Source of the DNA: Devosia sp. 67-54
Lineage (GTDB): Bacteria > Pseudomonadota > Alphaproteobacteria > Rhizobiales > Devosiaceae
NCBI RefSeq assembly: GCF_001899075.1
Contig: NZ_MKVA01000005.1
Location: 1,075,003-1,139,002 of the forward strand
DNA: 64,000 bases
Direction: 5' to 3'
Shown here: piece after piece, positions 53,431 to 63,021 of the stretch
Layout: each line of letters starts with the position of its first letter
Position numbering within the stretch: position 1 is the first letter of the stretch
Translations under genes and position numbers: made by a program
Notes under the pieces: model-generated
What the model was told of the DNA's origin: nothing
The model's database searches: none
What the model saw: only the letters and a program-made list of their open reading frames with translations

Positions 53431-55700
53431 GCAGGCACTTTCTCTTCGTCCTCGCCGTCCCAGTCGGCGAGCGCCACGCTTTCGGCCTCGGCGACAGTGG
53501 CCCGGCGCACCTGCGACAGGCCCGGCGTCAGCTTCAAAGCCGACAGCACGTCCGTCAGTTGCGCCAGATCCTTCACCTCGAGCTCGAAGATGTTCTTGTG
53601 GAAGTCGGGAGCGACGATCCGCATCACGAGATTATGGATGTTCGCCTCCGAAGCGGCAATGGCCGTGGAAATCTGCGCCAGCCCGCCCGGCTTGTTCACC
53701 GTCAGCATGGAGATGACGACCTTGTGGTTGCGGTCCTCGCGGCCGGCGATGTCCCAGCGCACGTCGATCCAGGCGACGTCGGAATCGTGCAGCGCCACCA
53801 GCGCGTCGGAGTGGATCGGATAGATCATGATCGGCTCGCCCGGCCGCATGATGCCGACCAGCCGGTCGCCCGGCACCACGCCTTCGGGCGAGATCGCGAC
53901 CTTGGTGGAAAAGCCGAGCTGCGCCAGCGCCGCGCGCGCATTGGGGCCGGAGCGCTGGCCGCCGGGTACGCGGAAGCGGAACATGTCGGTGTCGCGCAGC
54001 GCGAACCAGCCTTCGGCCTTGTCCGGCGTCGGCAAATCGAGCGCCTTCTTGCGCCGCTTCTTGACGCCCTTGACGGCAGCCAGCTCGATGCCGAGCTGGT
54101 CGGCATCGACCTTGCCCTCCCCCACCCCGATCAGCAACTCGCGCTTGCTGGGGTGGCCGAGCGCCTTGGCCAGACGCTCGCCCTCCTCCTCGTCGAGCAC
54201 AAGGCCGTCGCGCTCGAGCATGGTGGCCAGCATGTGCTCGCCGAGCGCGTAGGCGCGCTGCTGCGCCTGCACGCGCACGGCACGGCGGATGGCCGAGCGG
54301 GCCTTGCCGGTGGCGGCGATGGTCTCCCAATTGGCCGGCGGCAGGTGGTTCTGGTCGCGGATGATCTCCACCTCGTCGCCCGACTGCAGGTGGCTGACCA
54401 GCGGCACGATGGCGCCGTTGATCTTGGCGCCGACGGTGGTGTCGCCGATGTCGGTGTGCAGCGCATAGGCGAAGTCGATCGGGGTGGCGCCGCGCGGCAG
54501 CGCGATCAGCCGGCCGCGCGGGGTGAAGCAGAACACCTGGTCCTGGAACAGCTCGAGCTTGGTGTATTCGAGGAAATCTTCCTTGGTGGCGCCGGTGGTG
54601 ATGTGCTCGATGGTCTGGCGCAGCCAGGCGAAGGCCTGGCTTTCGGTGCTGAGCCGGCTGAGGTCGGTGCCTTCCTTGTAGGCGGCGTGCGCGGCGATGC
54701 CGTATTCGGCGATGCGGTGCATCTCCTCGGTGCGGATCTGCAGCTCGATGCGCTGCCGCCCCAGCCCGACGATGGTGGTGTGGATCGAGCGGTAGTCGTT
54801 GTGCTTGGGGACGGAGATGTAGTCCTTGAAGCGGCCGGGCACGACCTTCCAATTGGTGTGCACGATGCCGAGCGCGCGGTAGCAGTCGGCGATCGTCGGC
54901 ACGATGATGCGGAAGCCGATCATGTCGGAGAGCTGCTCGAGCGCGATCTGCTTGCGCTCGATCTTGGTGGCGATCGACCAGGCGGATTTCACGCGCGACG
55001 AGACCTTGGCGTCGATCCCCTCGTCCTTGAGCTTGCGCGTCAGCTCGGATTCGATGGTCTCGATGGTCTCGTGAAACTCGGCCTGCATCTCGGCGAGGCG
55101 GCCGGTGATGGCCCGGTAGTGATCGGGCTGCAGCGTGCGGAAGGCGAGGTTCTCGAGCTCGGAGCGCATGTCCTGCATGCCCATGCGGCCGGCGAGCGGC
55201 GCATAGATGTCCATCGTCTCCTGGGCGATGCGCTGCTGCTTGTCCGGCGGCATGGCGTCGAGCGTGCGCATGTTGTGCAGGCGATCGGCGAGCTTGACCA
55301 GCAGCACCCGCACGTCGGCCGAGATGGCGAGCAGGAGCTTGCGCAGGTTCTCGGCCTGCGCCTCCTCGCGGGTGACCAGTTGCAGGCGCTCGATCTTGGT
55401 CAGCCCGTCGACGATCTCGCCGATCTCGGCGCCGAACAGCTGGTCGATCTCGGCCCGGGTGGCGTCGGTGTCCTCGATGGTGTCGTGCAGCAGCGCCACC
55501 GCGATGGTGGCGTCGTCGAGCTTCAGGTCGGTGAGGATGGAGGCGACTTCGAGCGGGTGGTTGAAATAGGGATCGCCCGAGGCGCGCTTCTGCGTGCCAT
55601 GCTTCTGCATGGCATAGACGTAGGCCCTGTTGAGCAGGTTCTCGTCGGCGTGCGGATTGTAGGCCTGCACCTTCTCGACGAGTTCGTACTGACGCATCAT
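53427..55700 (-). CDS. rel: bifunctional (p)ppGpp synthetase/hydrolase
   Basis: The 757-residue RelA/SpoT protein has an intact HD hydrolase domain ([25 protein letters not shown]), the synthetase domain ([18 protein letters not shown]), a TGS domain near 385-450 and a C-terminal ACT domain. Both catalytic sites look complete, so it should make and degrade the stringent-response alarmone, as the single long RSH protein usual in alphaproteobacteria. It starts with two adjacent ATGs and has its own promoter region after the rpoZ terminator. Confidence 0.96.
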   Translation of the reverse strand: MMRQYELVEKVQAYNPHADENLLNRAYVYAMQKHGTQKRASGDPYFNHPLEVASILTDLKLDDATIAVALLHDTIEDTDATRAEIDQLFGAEIGEIVDGLTKIERLQLVTREEAQAENLRKLLLAISADVRVLLVKLADRLHNMRTLDAMPPDKQQRIAQETMDIYAPLAGRMGMQDMRSELENLAFRTLQPDHYRAITGRLAEMQAEFHETIETIESELTRKLKDEGIDAKVSSRVKSAWSIATKIERKQIALEQLSDMIGFRIIVPTIADCYRALGIVHTNWKVVPGRFKDYISVPKHNDYRSIHTTIVGLGRQRIELQIRTEEMHRIAEYGIAAHAAYKEGTDLSRLSTESQAFAWLRQTIEHITTGATKEDFLEYTKLELFQDQVFCFTPRGRLIALPRGATPIDFAYALHTDIGDTTVGAKINGAIVPLVSHLQSGDEVEIIRDQNHLPPANWETIAATGKARSAIRRAVRVQAQQRAYALGEHMLATMLERDGLVLDEEEGERLAKALGHPSKRELLIGVGEGKVDADQLGIELAAVKGVKKRRKKALDLPTPDKAEGWFALRDTDMFRFRVPGGQRSGPNARAALAQLGFSTKVAISPEGVVPGDRLVGIMRPGEPIMIYPIHSDALVALHDSDVAWIDVRWDIAGREDRNHKVVISMLTVNKPGGLAQISTAIAASEANIHNLVMRIVAPDFHKNIFELEVKDLAQLTDVLSALKLTPGLSQVRRATVAEAESVALADWDGEDEEKVPA

Positions 55701-55744
55701 CGCCGCGATCCTCGCGGCCAGGAGGGTAACATCACGCCGTCCAA

Positions 55745-55776
55745 AATGAAAAAGGCGCCCGGGACTCCGGGCGCCT
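55745..55776 (-). terminator. rho-independent terminator of rpoZ
   Basis: AGGCGCCCGG and CCGGGCGCCT form a perfect 10-bp stem around GACT. On the minus strand TTTTTCATTTT follows. It lies 29 bp past the rpoZ stop, separating rpoZ from rel. Confidence 0.9.
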
Positions 55777-55804
55777 CGTCACTATAGATCGAGTTTGCCG
55801 CCGA

Positions 55805-56173
55805 TCAATCGTCGCGGCGCTCGGGCGGCGCCAGGCTCTCGATGCCGCGCAGCAGCTCGTCTTCGGAAATGGTGTCGAAGGTGTCGCCATCGGGATCGGC
55901 ATCCGCATCGAGCAGCGGGGCGGCGTGCTTTTCGGGCTCGTCCACCTCGACATATTTCTGCAGCGAGTGGATCAGATCCTCGCGCAGATCCTCCGGCGAG
56001 ATGGCGCCGTCGCCGATCTCGCGCAGGGACACCACGGGGTTCTTATCGTTGTCGCGATCGACGGTGATCGCGGCGCCGGCCGAGATCATGCGGGCGCGGT
56101 GGGCAGCGAGCAGCACGAGATCGAAGCGGTTGTCGATCTTTTCAATGCAGTCTTCGACGGTGACGCGGGCCAC
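55805..56173 (-). CDS. rpoZ: RNA polymerase omega subunit
   Basis: The 122-residue protein begins [19 protein letters not shown], the family N-terminus, with the AAHRARMI segment that clamps the beta-prime subunit. The acidic tail is typical of alphaproteobacteria. GTG at 56173 was chosen over GTG at 56185 because GGAG lies 6 nt upstream and the family starts there. Confidence 0.95.
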   Translation of the reverse strand: MARVTVEDCIEKIDNRFDLVLLAAHRARMISAGAAITVDRDNDKNPVVSLREIGDGAISPEDLREDLIHSLQKYVEVDEPEKHAAPLLDADADPDGDTFDTISEDELLRGIESLAPPERRDD

Positions 56174-56446
56174 GGACGTCTCCACAAATTGAGGGAATTG
56201 GCGGGGCTCTTACACGAGCCCCGGGGCGAGTTCAAGGATTTCGCGGCACAGGGCGCGTTTTCCGGGGATTTCGACACCATATGTTCTGAAACTGGAGCAA
56301 TTGATTTGAAGTGGCACCGATGTCTTGGTATTGCCACAAACGCGGCGGGACGTGGGGGCAGCCTGAGCCGCTGGGGTTTTTGCGGCGCCGATCATATTTG
56401 CCGGGGGGTCTGAGAGGCCGGCCGCCCCTGCCAGGAGGGTAATTGC

Positions 56447-57040
56447 ATGTCCATCGATCCGCGCGAGAAGGTGGTGCTGTTCATCGACGGCGCCAACCTC
56501 TATGCGACCAGCAAGGCGATCGGCATCGACATCGACTACCGCCGGCTGCTCGCGGAGTTCCAGTCCAAGGCGTATCTGCTGCGGGCCTATTACTACACGG
56601 CGCTGGTCGAGGACCAGGAATACTCCTCGATCCGGCCGCTGATCGACTGGCTGGACTATAACGGCTTTACGGTGGTGACCAAGCCGGCCAAGGAGTTCAC
56701 CGACGCCGGCGGCCGCCGCAAGATCAAGGGCAGCATGGACATCGAGCTGACGGTCGACGCGCTCGAAATGTCACCGTATTTCGATCACTTCGTGCTGTTC
56801 TCGGGCGACGGCGATTTCACCGCGCTGGTCGCGGCGCTGCAGCGCAAGGGCAAGCGGGTGACCGTGGCCTCGACCCTCAGCACGCCGACGCCGATGATCT
56901 CGGACGATCTGCGCCGGCAGGCCGATTTCTTCCTCGACGTGGCCGAGCTCGCCAAGACCGTCGGCCGCGCCGTGTCGGAGCGCCCCGCCAGCGCCGAACG
57001 GCATGTTGACCGCACGCCGGTGACCGCCGACCATAAGTAG
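56447..57040 (+). CDS. NYN-domain (LabA-like) putative RNase
   Basis: The 197-residue protein belongs to the NYN/PIN-like nuclease family. Acidic residues D14 in LFIDGANLY, D97 region in KGSMDIELTVDA and FSGDGDF make the metal site. Relatives act in RNA decay or processing (LabA, DUF88). The C-terminal 25 residues are polar. AGGAGGG lies about 8 nt before the ATG. It is divergent from rpoZ across 273 bp that contains no gene. Confidence 0.87.
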   Translation: MSIDPREKVVLFIDGANLYATSKAIGIDIDYRRLLAEFQSKAYLLRAYYYTALVEDQEYSSIRPLIDWLDYNGFTVVTKPAKEFTDAGGRRKIKGSMDIELTVDALEMSPYFDHFVLFSGDGDFTALVAALQRKGKRVTVASTLSTPTPMISDDLRRQADFFLDVAELAKTVGRAVSERPASAERHVDRTPVTADHK

Positions 57041-57061
57041 GTCCGAGTCTTACCTTCCCTT

Positions 57062-57700
57062 GTGCCTGTGCTGACCCAGCCGCCGCGCGACTGTCCGCTC
57101 TGTCCGCGCCTCGTCGCCTTCCGGCACGAGGCGCAGCGGCAGCATCCGGACTGGTACAACAACCCGGTGCGCTATTGGGGCGACGAGGCGGCGCGGCTGA
57201 TCATCATCGGCCTCGCGCCGGGCATGAAGGGGGCGAACCGCACCGGGCGGCCGTTTACCGGCGACTATGCCGGCGACCTGCTCTATGCGACGCTGAAAAA
57301 GGTCGGGCTCGCGACCGGCGAATACCGGCAGACGCCGGACGATACGCTTCGACTGCATGATGTGCTGATCGCCAACGCGGTGGCCTGCGTGCCGCCGCAG
57401 AACAAGCCGACCACCGAGGAAATCAAGACCTGCCGGCAATTCATCGGCAAGCGCCTCGGCGAGCAGAAGCCCCTCGCCTACCTGGCGCTCGGCCGCATCG
57501 CCCATGACCAATTGCTGGTGGCGCTGGGCGAAAAGCGCAGCAGCCGCCCGTTCGGGCACGGCGCCGAACACGAATTGTCCAATGGCGCCCGGCTGTTCGA
57601 CAGCTACCATTGCTCGCGCTACAACACCAATACGGGCGTGCTGACCACCGAGATGTTCGAGGACGTGGTCGGGCGGGCGGCAGCCTACATCCGAAGCTAG
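57062..57700 (+). CDS. family 5 (UdgB-type) uracil-DNA glycosylase
   Basis: The 212-residue Fe-S glycosylase removes uracil, and in this family also hypoxanthine, from DNA. The four cluster cysteines are C11, C14, C109 and C124. Motif 1 is GLAPGMKGANRTGRPF, with alanine rather than a catalytic acid, as in family 5. Motif 2 reads SYHCSRYNTNTG. GTG start, 21 bp after the NYN gene. Its TAG stop shares a CTAG palindrome with the stop of the opposing brnA. Confidence 0.88.
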   Translation: MPVLTQPPRDCPLCPRLVAFRHEAQRQHPDWYNNPVRYWGDEAARLIIIGLAPGMKGANRTGRPFTGDYAGDLLYATLKKVGLATGEYRQTPDDTLRLHDVLIANAVACVPPQNKPTTEEIKTCRQFIGKRLGEQKPLAYLALGRIAHDQLLVALGEKRSSRPFGHGAEHELSNGARLFDSYHCSRYNTNTGVLTTEMFEDVVGRAAAYIRS

Positions 57701-57984
57701 CCGGCCTTCTTGATGGCGGCCTTCAGCGCCTCGTCGATGCGCGTCTGCCAGCCGCTGCCGCTGGCCTTGAAATGCTCCACCACCTCGCGGCTCAGGCGCA
57801 GCGAAACCGGCACCTTGGTCGGCGCCTTTTGCGGACCACGGAGCTTGGGGAAGGCCTTCAACACCTCCGGGGGGAGAACTTCATGCGCGGGTCTCGCGCG
57901 CTTGAAATCCTCGGCGGTCCATTCCGGATTGTCGTCATCGAAGACGATTTCGTCGTCGTCAAAGCCGCGGGGTTTCTGGGACAT
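57697..57984 (-). CDS. brnA: BrnA-type antitoxin
   Basis: The 95-residue antitoxin has an acidic N-terminus (DDDEIVFDDDNPEWT) and a C-terminal ribbon-helix-helix (KVPVSLRLSREVVEHFKASG) that binds the operon promoter. It follows brnT with a 26-bp overlap, the toxin-first order typical of brnTA. AAGGAG lies about 10 nt before the chosen ATG. Confidence 0.88.
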   Translation of the reverse strand: MSQKPRGFDDDEIVFDDDNPEWTAEDFKRARPAHEVLPPEVLKAFPKLRGPQKAPTKVPVSLRLSREVVEHFKASGSGWQTRIDEALKAAIKKAG

Positions 57985-58231
57985 AACGATCCATCTCCTT
58001 CTGGTGGGCCCGTCGTAGGCTGATGACCCGTGTGCGGCCACCTCTTGCGGTGAACACCAGGCAATAAGCCCGACCGTCAATCGTTCCCCAGGCGCGGTAG
58101 CGCGCCTCGCCATACGCGAAGCGCACGTCAGGTTCGACGTGCAGCGTCGTCAGTTCCGACGCCCGCCTCAGCGAAATCTTATGCTTGGCGAGGTTGGTCG
58201 CTTCCTTGTCGGGATCGAACTCGATCTGCAT
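57959..58231 (-). CDS. brnT: BrnT-type toxin ribonuclease
   Basis: The 90-residue RelE-fold toxin begins FDPDKEATNLAKHKIS, the diagnostic BrnT start, and continues with RAWGTIDGRAYCLVFTARG and RVISLRRA. BrnT cleaves RNA and is induced by stress in Brucella. It is inserted between smpB and the glycosylase gene, with a candidate autorepression site just upstream. Confidence 0.9.
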   Translation of the reverse strand: MQIEFDPDKEATNLAKHKISLRRASELTTLHVEPDVRFAYGEARYRAWGTIDGRAYCLVFTARGGRTRVISLRRAHQKEMDRYVPETPRL

Positions 58232-58251
58232 GGAAATATAGGGGCTCGGTC

Positions 58252-58282
58252 ATTATCGCGCAAATCAAATCGTATATACAAT
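58252..58282 (-). promoter_or_regulatory. brnTA promoter and operator-like palindrome
   Basis: On the minus strand TTGTAT (58281-58276) and GATAAT (58257-58252) are 18 bp apart, 20 bp before brnT. The -35 lies inside the near-palindrome at 58269-58282, centred on GTATATAC. This AT-rich site overlaps the smpB stop codon. Autorepression by the BrnT-BrnA complex is the likely use. Confidence 0.5.
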
Positions 58283-58764
58283 CAGCCATGTTTCAGGAGC
58301 CGCGCCTTTTCGCGGTTCCAGTCGCGGTTCCGCTCGGTCTCGCGCTTGTCGAAGCTCTTCTTGCCCTTGGCGAGGCCGATCAGGAGCTTGGCCCTGCCGT
58401 GCTCGTTGAAATAGAGCTTCAGCGGCACGATGGTGTTGCCGGCGCGCTCGACGCCTTCGGTGAGCCTGGCCAGTTCCTTCTTCGACACCAGCAGCTTGCG
58501 CGGCCGCTTTTCCTCGTGGTTGAAGCGGTTGGCCTGCAGGTATTCTGGAATGTGGGCGTTGATCAGCCACAATTCGCCGCGCTCGGGCGAGGCGTAGCTC
58601 TCGGTGATCTGGGCCTTGCCGGTGCGCAGCGACTTGACCTCGGTGCCGGTCAGCATGATGCCGGCCTCGAGCGTGTCGAGGATCTCGTAATCGTAGCGCG
58701 CCCGGCGGTTTTCGGCGACCGGGCCGGTGACGATCATCGTCGGCTTGTTGGGTTCCTTGGCCAT
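58282..58764 (-). CDS. smpB: SsrA-binding protein SmpB
   Basis: The 160-residue tmRNA partner rescues stalled ribosomes. Family motifs are [34 protein letters not shown] and the basic tail [17 protein letters not shown]. It lies 55 bp downstream of dapA, as in related genomes. The ssrA gene itself was not found in this window. Confidence 0.97.
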   Translation of the reverse strand: MAKEPNKPTMIVTGPVAENRRARYDYEILDTLEAGIMLTGTEVKSLRTGKAQITESYASPERGELWLINAHIPEYLQANRFNHEEKRPRKLLVSKKELARLTEGVERAGNTIVPLKLYFNEHGRAKLLIGLAKGKKSFDKRETERNRDWNREKARLLKHG

Positions 58765-58819
58765 GGTGCGGATATAGGCAGCGGATGGCGTTTCGCCACT
58801 CGCTGCCCGGCGCGTCCCC

Positions 58820-59698
58820 TCAGTTCAGCAGGCCGGCGCTGGCCATGGCGCTGTCGATTGCCTTTTCGTTGGCGTCGCTGATCGGCACCACCGGCAGCCG
58901 GAGCTCGTTGCCGCACAGGCCGAGCTTGCTGGCGGCGTATTTGATGCCGCCCGGATTGTTCTCGAGGAACAGGCTCTTGTGCAGCGGCACCAGCTTGTCC
59001 TGCAGCATCAGGGCGGCGGAGAAATTGCCCTGCATGCAGGCATTCTGGAACTGCGCGCACAGTTTCGGCGCGACATTGGCCGTCACCGAGATGCAGCCAT
59101 GGCCGCCATGCGCCATGAAGCCGAGCGCCGTCATGTCCTCGCCCGAGAGCAGGATGAAGTCCGGCCCGAGCTTCGAGCGGGTGAGCGACGCCTTTTCCAT
59201 GCTGGCGGTGGCGTCCTTGACGCCGACGATGTTGGAATGGGCCTCGCGCAGCCGCGCCATGGTGTCGACGCTGATGTCGACGACGGTGCGGCCGGGCACC
59301 GCATAGAGGATGATGGGCAGCGCCGTGGCCCTGGCCACGGCGGAGAAATGCTGGAACAGCCCCTCCTGCGTCGGCTTGTTGTAATAGGGCACGACCGACA
59401 GCACCGCATCGGCGCCGATCTCCTCGGCGAAGCGGGTCAGCGACACCGCTTCGGCAGTGGAGTTCGAGCCGGCGCCGGCGACCACCGGCACGCGGCGGTC
59501 GGCGACCTCGACGCAGATCTCGATGACGCGGCGATGCTCCTCATGCGTGGCGGTCGGGCTCTCGCCCGTCGTCCCCATCGGGGCCACGCCGTGCGAGCCC
59601 TCTTTGATCTGCCAGTCCACGAAGGCTGCGAACGCTTTCTCGTCCACGGCCCCGTTCGCAAACGGAGTGAGAAGCGCCGGGATCGAGCCTCGCAGCAT
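58820..59698 (-). CDS. dapA: 4-hydroxy-tetrahydrodipicolinate synthase
   Basis: The 292-residue aldolase-fold enzyme starts the lysine/diaminopimelate branch by condensing pyruvate with aspartate semialdehyde. The Schiff-base lysine is K161 (VGVKDATAS). Y105/Y106 lie in [10 protein letters not shown] and R137 in VPGRT. It is divergent from the lytic transglycosylase gene across 252 bp with no further gene. Confidence 0.95.
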   Translation of the reverse strand: MLRGSIPALLTPFANGAVDEKAFAAFVDWQIKEGSHGVAPMGTTGESPTATHEEHRRVIEICVEVADRRVPVVAGAGSNSTAEAVSLTRFAEEIGADAVLSVVPYYNKPTQEGLFQHFSAVARATALPIILYAVPGRTVVDISVDTMARLREAHSNIVGVKDATASMEKASLTRSKLGPDFILLSGEDMTALGFMAHGGHGCISVTANVAPKLCAQFQNACMQGNFSAALMLQDKLVPLHKSLFLENNPGGIKYAASKLGLCGNELRLPVVPISDANEKAIDSAMASAGLLN

Positions 59699-59950
59699 TT
59701 TCTGGTTGTCCTCAATGGTTGGCCGCCGTTTCCATTCAGGTCGGCGACAGATTGTGGCCCCGGCTTTTCCGCCCTTTGGCCATAGTCGCGCACCATAGTT
59801 TCAGCCGTTCGGCGGGGCAAGCAGAGACCCGCAGGACGACCCGCGAGGTCCTTGCAGCAACGGAATGTTCACCCTGAGGGGCGACACTCCGCATCTGCAA
59901 GGGTGGGGGCACCTTGTTGGACACGTATCGAGGACCAACAGGACCAGACC

Positions 59951-62017
59951 ATGTTCGTTGTGCACGGGATGCCGACCCGGCTCCTGATGGGGGCGTTCGC
60001 CACCGCGCTGATCGTTGCGACGTCGATTTCGTTTCCCACGGCACCCGCCGCCGAGGGGATCGACGAGATCATCACCGCTTCGGTGAAGCCGGTGCCCGTC
60101 CCCATGCCCGCCGAACCCGTGGCGATGCCGGCGCCGCTCGGCAGCGACGCCTTCGCGGCGGCGCTGAACCTGGTCTCGACCGGCAAATACACCGACGCCT
60201 ATGACGCGGCGCGCGCCCTGCCCAGCGACATCGAGCGCCGCGTCGTGCAATGGGCCGCGATCTACTACGGCAATGGCGCCATCCCCTATGACAGCGTCGT
60301 CCGCTTCGAGAAGGACGCGCCCGATTTCGTCACCGCGAGCGTGTTCAGGACGCGGATCGAGCAGGCGCTGACCAAGTCCAACGCCAGCGGCGATACCCTG
60401 ATCTCGGTGCTCGGCGGCAGCATGCCGAAAACCCTCGACGCGCAGATCGGGCTGGCGCAGGCCTATGTCGCGGCGGGCAAGACCGACCGCGCCGCGGCCA
60501 TCGCGCGCAGCATCTGGGTCAACGACTATCTCGACGCCAAGACCGAGCAGAAGGTGCTCGACAGCCTCGGCAGACTGCTGACCGCCAAGGACCATTGGGC
60601 GCGCGCCGAGCACCTGATGATGAACGACCGCGCCAGCGCGGTGGAGCGGCTGTTCCCCTACATGACGCCGGCGCAGAAATCGCTGGCGGTGGCGCGCAAC
60701 GCCGTGTCGCGCAACGACAAGAACGCCAAGGCGCTGCTCGACAAGGTCGATCCGGCCATGAAGAGCAGCCCGATCTACAATTTCTCGCGCGCCCAGCGGG
60801 CACGGCAGTTCCAATTGTGGGACGACGCCATCGCCTATCTCGACAAAGGCAAGGCGAACGATCCCGATCCCGAAAACTGGTGGTACGAGCGGCGCACGCT
60901 AATCCGGCAATTGCTGTCGGCGGGCGACGCCAAGCGCGCCTATCGGGCGGCGGCCGACTACACCTCCGGTCCGGAAGGCCGGCTGGTCGAGGCGCGCTTT
61001 CATGCCGGCTGGATCGCCCTCAGCTTCCTGCGCGAGCCGAAGGCGGCGATCCGGCATTTCGAGGCCGAGGCGAAGCTCAGCACCCTGCCCGACTCGGTGA
61101 CGCAGGCCAATTACTGGCTGGGCCGGGCGCGCGCGGCGGACGGCGACAGCAAGGGCGCCAGGGCCGCCTACCAGGTGGCGGCGGATTACGGCACGATCTA
61201 TTACGGCCTGCTCGCCCGCGCCGAGCTCGGCATGAAGCCGGTCGAGCTGCGCGCCATGCCCTCGACCAAGGACGCCGAGGCGGCCTTCGGCAGCCGCGAC
61301 CTGGTGCAGGCCATCAACCTGCTGGTCGCCGACAAGCAGAACGACATGGCCGGAGCGCTGCTGCGCAAGCTGGCGCAGGACGACCTCAAGGACGGTGGCG
61401 AGTTCGTGCTGGCGGCGCGGCTGGCGCAGAAGATCGACGCACACCACCTGGCGATCGCCATCGCCGATATCGCCGACAAGCGCGGCATGCCGCTCGACCT
61501 GTTCAGCTTCCCCAAGGACGGGCTGCCGACCACCAAGCTGGCCGACGTCGACATGGCCGCGATCTATGCCATCACCCGCACAGAGAGCCGCTTCCAGACC
61601 GACGCGGTGTCGTCGTCGGGCGCGCTCGGGCTGATGCAGCTGATGCCCGGCACGGCCAAGGAGACGGCCAAGAAGATCGGCGTCGCCTACTCGCCGCACA
61701 AGCTGACCTCGGACCCCGAATACAACACGCAGCTCGGCTCGAGCTACCTCGCGGCGCAGCTCAAGACCTATAACGGTTCGCTGCTGCTGGCGGCGGCGGC
61801 GTACAATGCCGGGGCCGGCAACGCCAACAAATGGATCGCCGCCTATGGCGACCCGCGCGCCGCGAACGTCGATCCGGTGGTGTGGGTGGAGCTGATCCCG
61901 TTCCAGGAAACCCGCAAATATGTGCAGCGCGTGCTGGGCAATTACCTGGTCTATCGCGCCCGGCTGGGCGGTTCGGCGATCAGCCCGATCACGGCGCTGC
62001 ATTCCATTGCCGGCTAG
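59951..62017 (+). CDS. slt: soluble lytic murein transglycosylase
   Basis: The 688-residue periplasmic enzyme has a signal peptide (MGAFATALIVATSISFP), a long superhelical TPR-like region to about residue 530 and a C-terminal SLT catalytic domain. The catalytic glutamate is in ITRTESRFQ, followed by GALGLMQLMPGTA and AAAAYNAGAGN. It cleaves peptidoglycan glycans to 1,6-anhydro products. ATG at 59951 has AGGA 7 nt upstream. Confidence 0.93.
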   Translation: MFVVHGMPTRLLMGAFATALIVATSISFPTAPAAEGIDEIITASVKPVPVPMPAEPVAMPAPLGSDAFAAALNLVSTGKYTDAYDAARALPSDIERRVVQWAAIYYGNGAIPYDSVVRFEKDAPDFVTASVFRTRIEQALTKSNASGDTLISVLGGSMPKTLDAQIGLAQAYVAAGKTDRAAAIARSIWVNDYLDAKTEQKVLDSLGRLLTAKDHWARAEHLMMNDRASAVERLFPYMTPAQKSLAVARNAVSRNDKNAKALLDKVDPAMKSSPIYNFSRAQRARQFQLWDDAIAYLDKGKANDPDPENWWYERRTLIRQLLSAGDAKRAYRAAADYTSGPEGRLVEARFHAGWIALSFLREPKAAIRHFEAEAKLSTLPDSVTQANYWLGRARAADGDSKGARAAYQVAADYGTIYYGLLARAELGMKPVELRAMPSTKDAEAAFGSRDLVQAINLLVADKQNDMAGALLRKLAQDDLKDGGEFVLAARLAQKIDAHHLAIAIADIADKRGMPLDLFSFPKDGLPTTKLADVDMAAIYAITRTESRFQTDAVSSSGALGLMQLMPGTAKETAKKIGVAYSPHKLTSDPEYNTQLGSSYLAAQLKTYNGSLLLAAAAYNAGAGNANKWIAAYGDPRAANVDPVVWVELIPFQETRKYVQRVLGNYLVYRARLGGSAISPITALHSIAG

Positions 62018-62036
62018 GGTCGGGTAACACCGGGGC

Positions 62037-62972
62037 ATGGCCAAGGCCCGCTCCGTTCCGTCCGACCATCCGCCGCTCGAGGGGCTGCCGGTGCGCCTCG
62101 TCACCGTCGGCAGCGCCGGCGAGACGATGGCGGTGCACGCCGGCGGGCAGCTCGGGCCGGACCGCGTGCCGGTGCTGTGCGTGCCCGGCTACAACCGCAA
62201 CATGGCCGACTATCGCGATTTCCTGCGCGTCGGCCGGCACTTGCTGCCGGAGACGGCGCCGATCGTGCTGGTCGACCTCAAGGGCCGCGGCCGCTCCGCC
62301 GACCGCAGCCGGGCCGACGACTACACCTCGCTCAAGGACGCCGCCGACCTGGTCGACATCTGCCGGGCGCTGGCCATCGAGCGCGCCATCTTCGTCGGCC
62401 AGGGCTATGGCGGGCAGGTGCTGATGGCGCTGGCCGCCGACCGACCGGCGCTGATCGCCGGCACGGTGCTGATCGACGCCGCCCCGGTCTCCGATCCGCG
62501 CGGGCTAGTGCGGCTCAGGACCACGCTCAACGAGCTGACCGGGGTGCGCGGCGAGGCGAGCCTCCGGCCGATGCTGCGGCGGATGACGGCGGCGGACTAT
62601 CCGGAAGCGCCCGAGGCGATGATCGACATGCTGGCCACGCGCACGCATTTCGTCGACAAGCGCGGCCGCCTGCAGCCGCTGTTCGATCCGACGCTGATCC
62701 GGCTGCTCGAACCGTTCAGCCTCGACGACGTGCTGACGGCGCAATGGCCGCTGTTCGACGCGCTGGCGACGGCGCCGCTGCTGATGATGCGCACGCAGAT
62801 GACGCAGCAGCTCCGGCGCGACACGTTCGAGGAGATGATGCGGCGGCGGCGCGATGCCGAAGCCTTCGTCATCGACGCGCAGGGCTCGCCGGCGCTGCTC
62901 GACACGCCCGACAACGTGCAGCCGATCGCCGATTTCGTGCGCGATGTCATGGGGCTGAAGCGGGCCGCCTAG
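62037..62972 (+). CDS. alpha/beta-hydrolase-fold protein lacking catalytic Ser and His
   Basis: The 311-residue protein has the hydrolase core: VLCVPGYNRN oxyanion region, VLVDLKGRGRSADRS, and a nucleophile elbow reading VGQGYGG, so the expected serine is G123. Near the C-terminus the usual G-H-x-P-A-L-L pattern is QGSPALLDTP, placing G283 where the histidine should be. The fold is clear, but normal serine-hydrolase activity is unlikely. It follows the transglycosylase by 19 bp and may be co-transcribed. Confidence 0.8.
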   Translation: MAKARSVPSDHPPLEGLPVRLVTVGSAGETMAVHAGGQLGPDRVPVLCVPGYNRNMADYRDFLRVGRHLLPETAPIVLVDLKGRGRSADRSRADDYTSLKDAADLVDICRALAIERAIFVGQGYGGQVLMALAADRPALIAGTVLIDAAPVSDPRGLVRLRTTLNELTGVRGEASLRPMLRRMTAADYPEAPEAMIDMLATRTHFVDKRGRLQPLFDPTLIRLLEPFSLDDVLTAQWPLFDALATAPLLMMRTQMTQQLRRDTFEEMMRRRRDAEAFVIDAQGSPALLDTPDNVQPIADFVRDVMGLKRAA

Positions 62973-63021
62973 AGGCCGATCGACTTCCAGCAAGACTCCG
63001 TGCAGTTCGCCCCGAAACATG

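Noticed and set aside
53559..55787. 742-codon open frame on the + strand opposite rel
   Set aside because: It is antisense to a fully conserved RSH gene. The protein is Val/Leu/Ala/Asp/Gly-rich with no domain, and long antisense frames are expected in GC-rich DNA.
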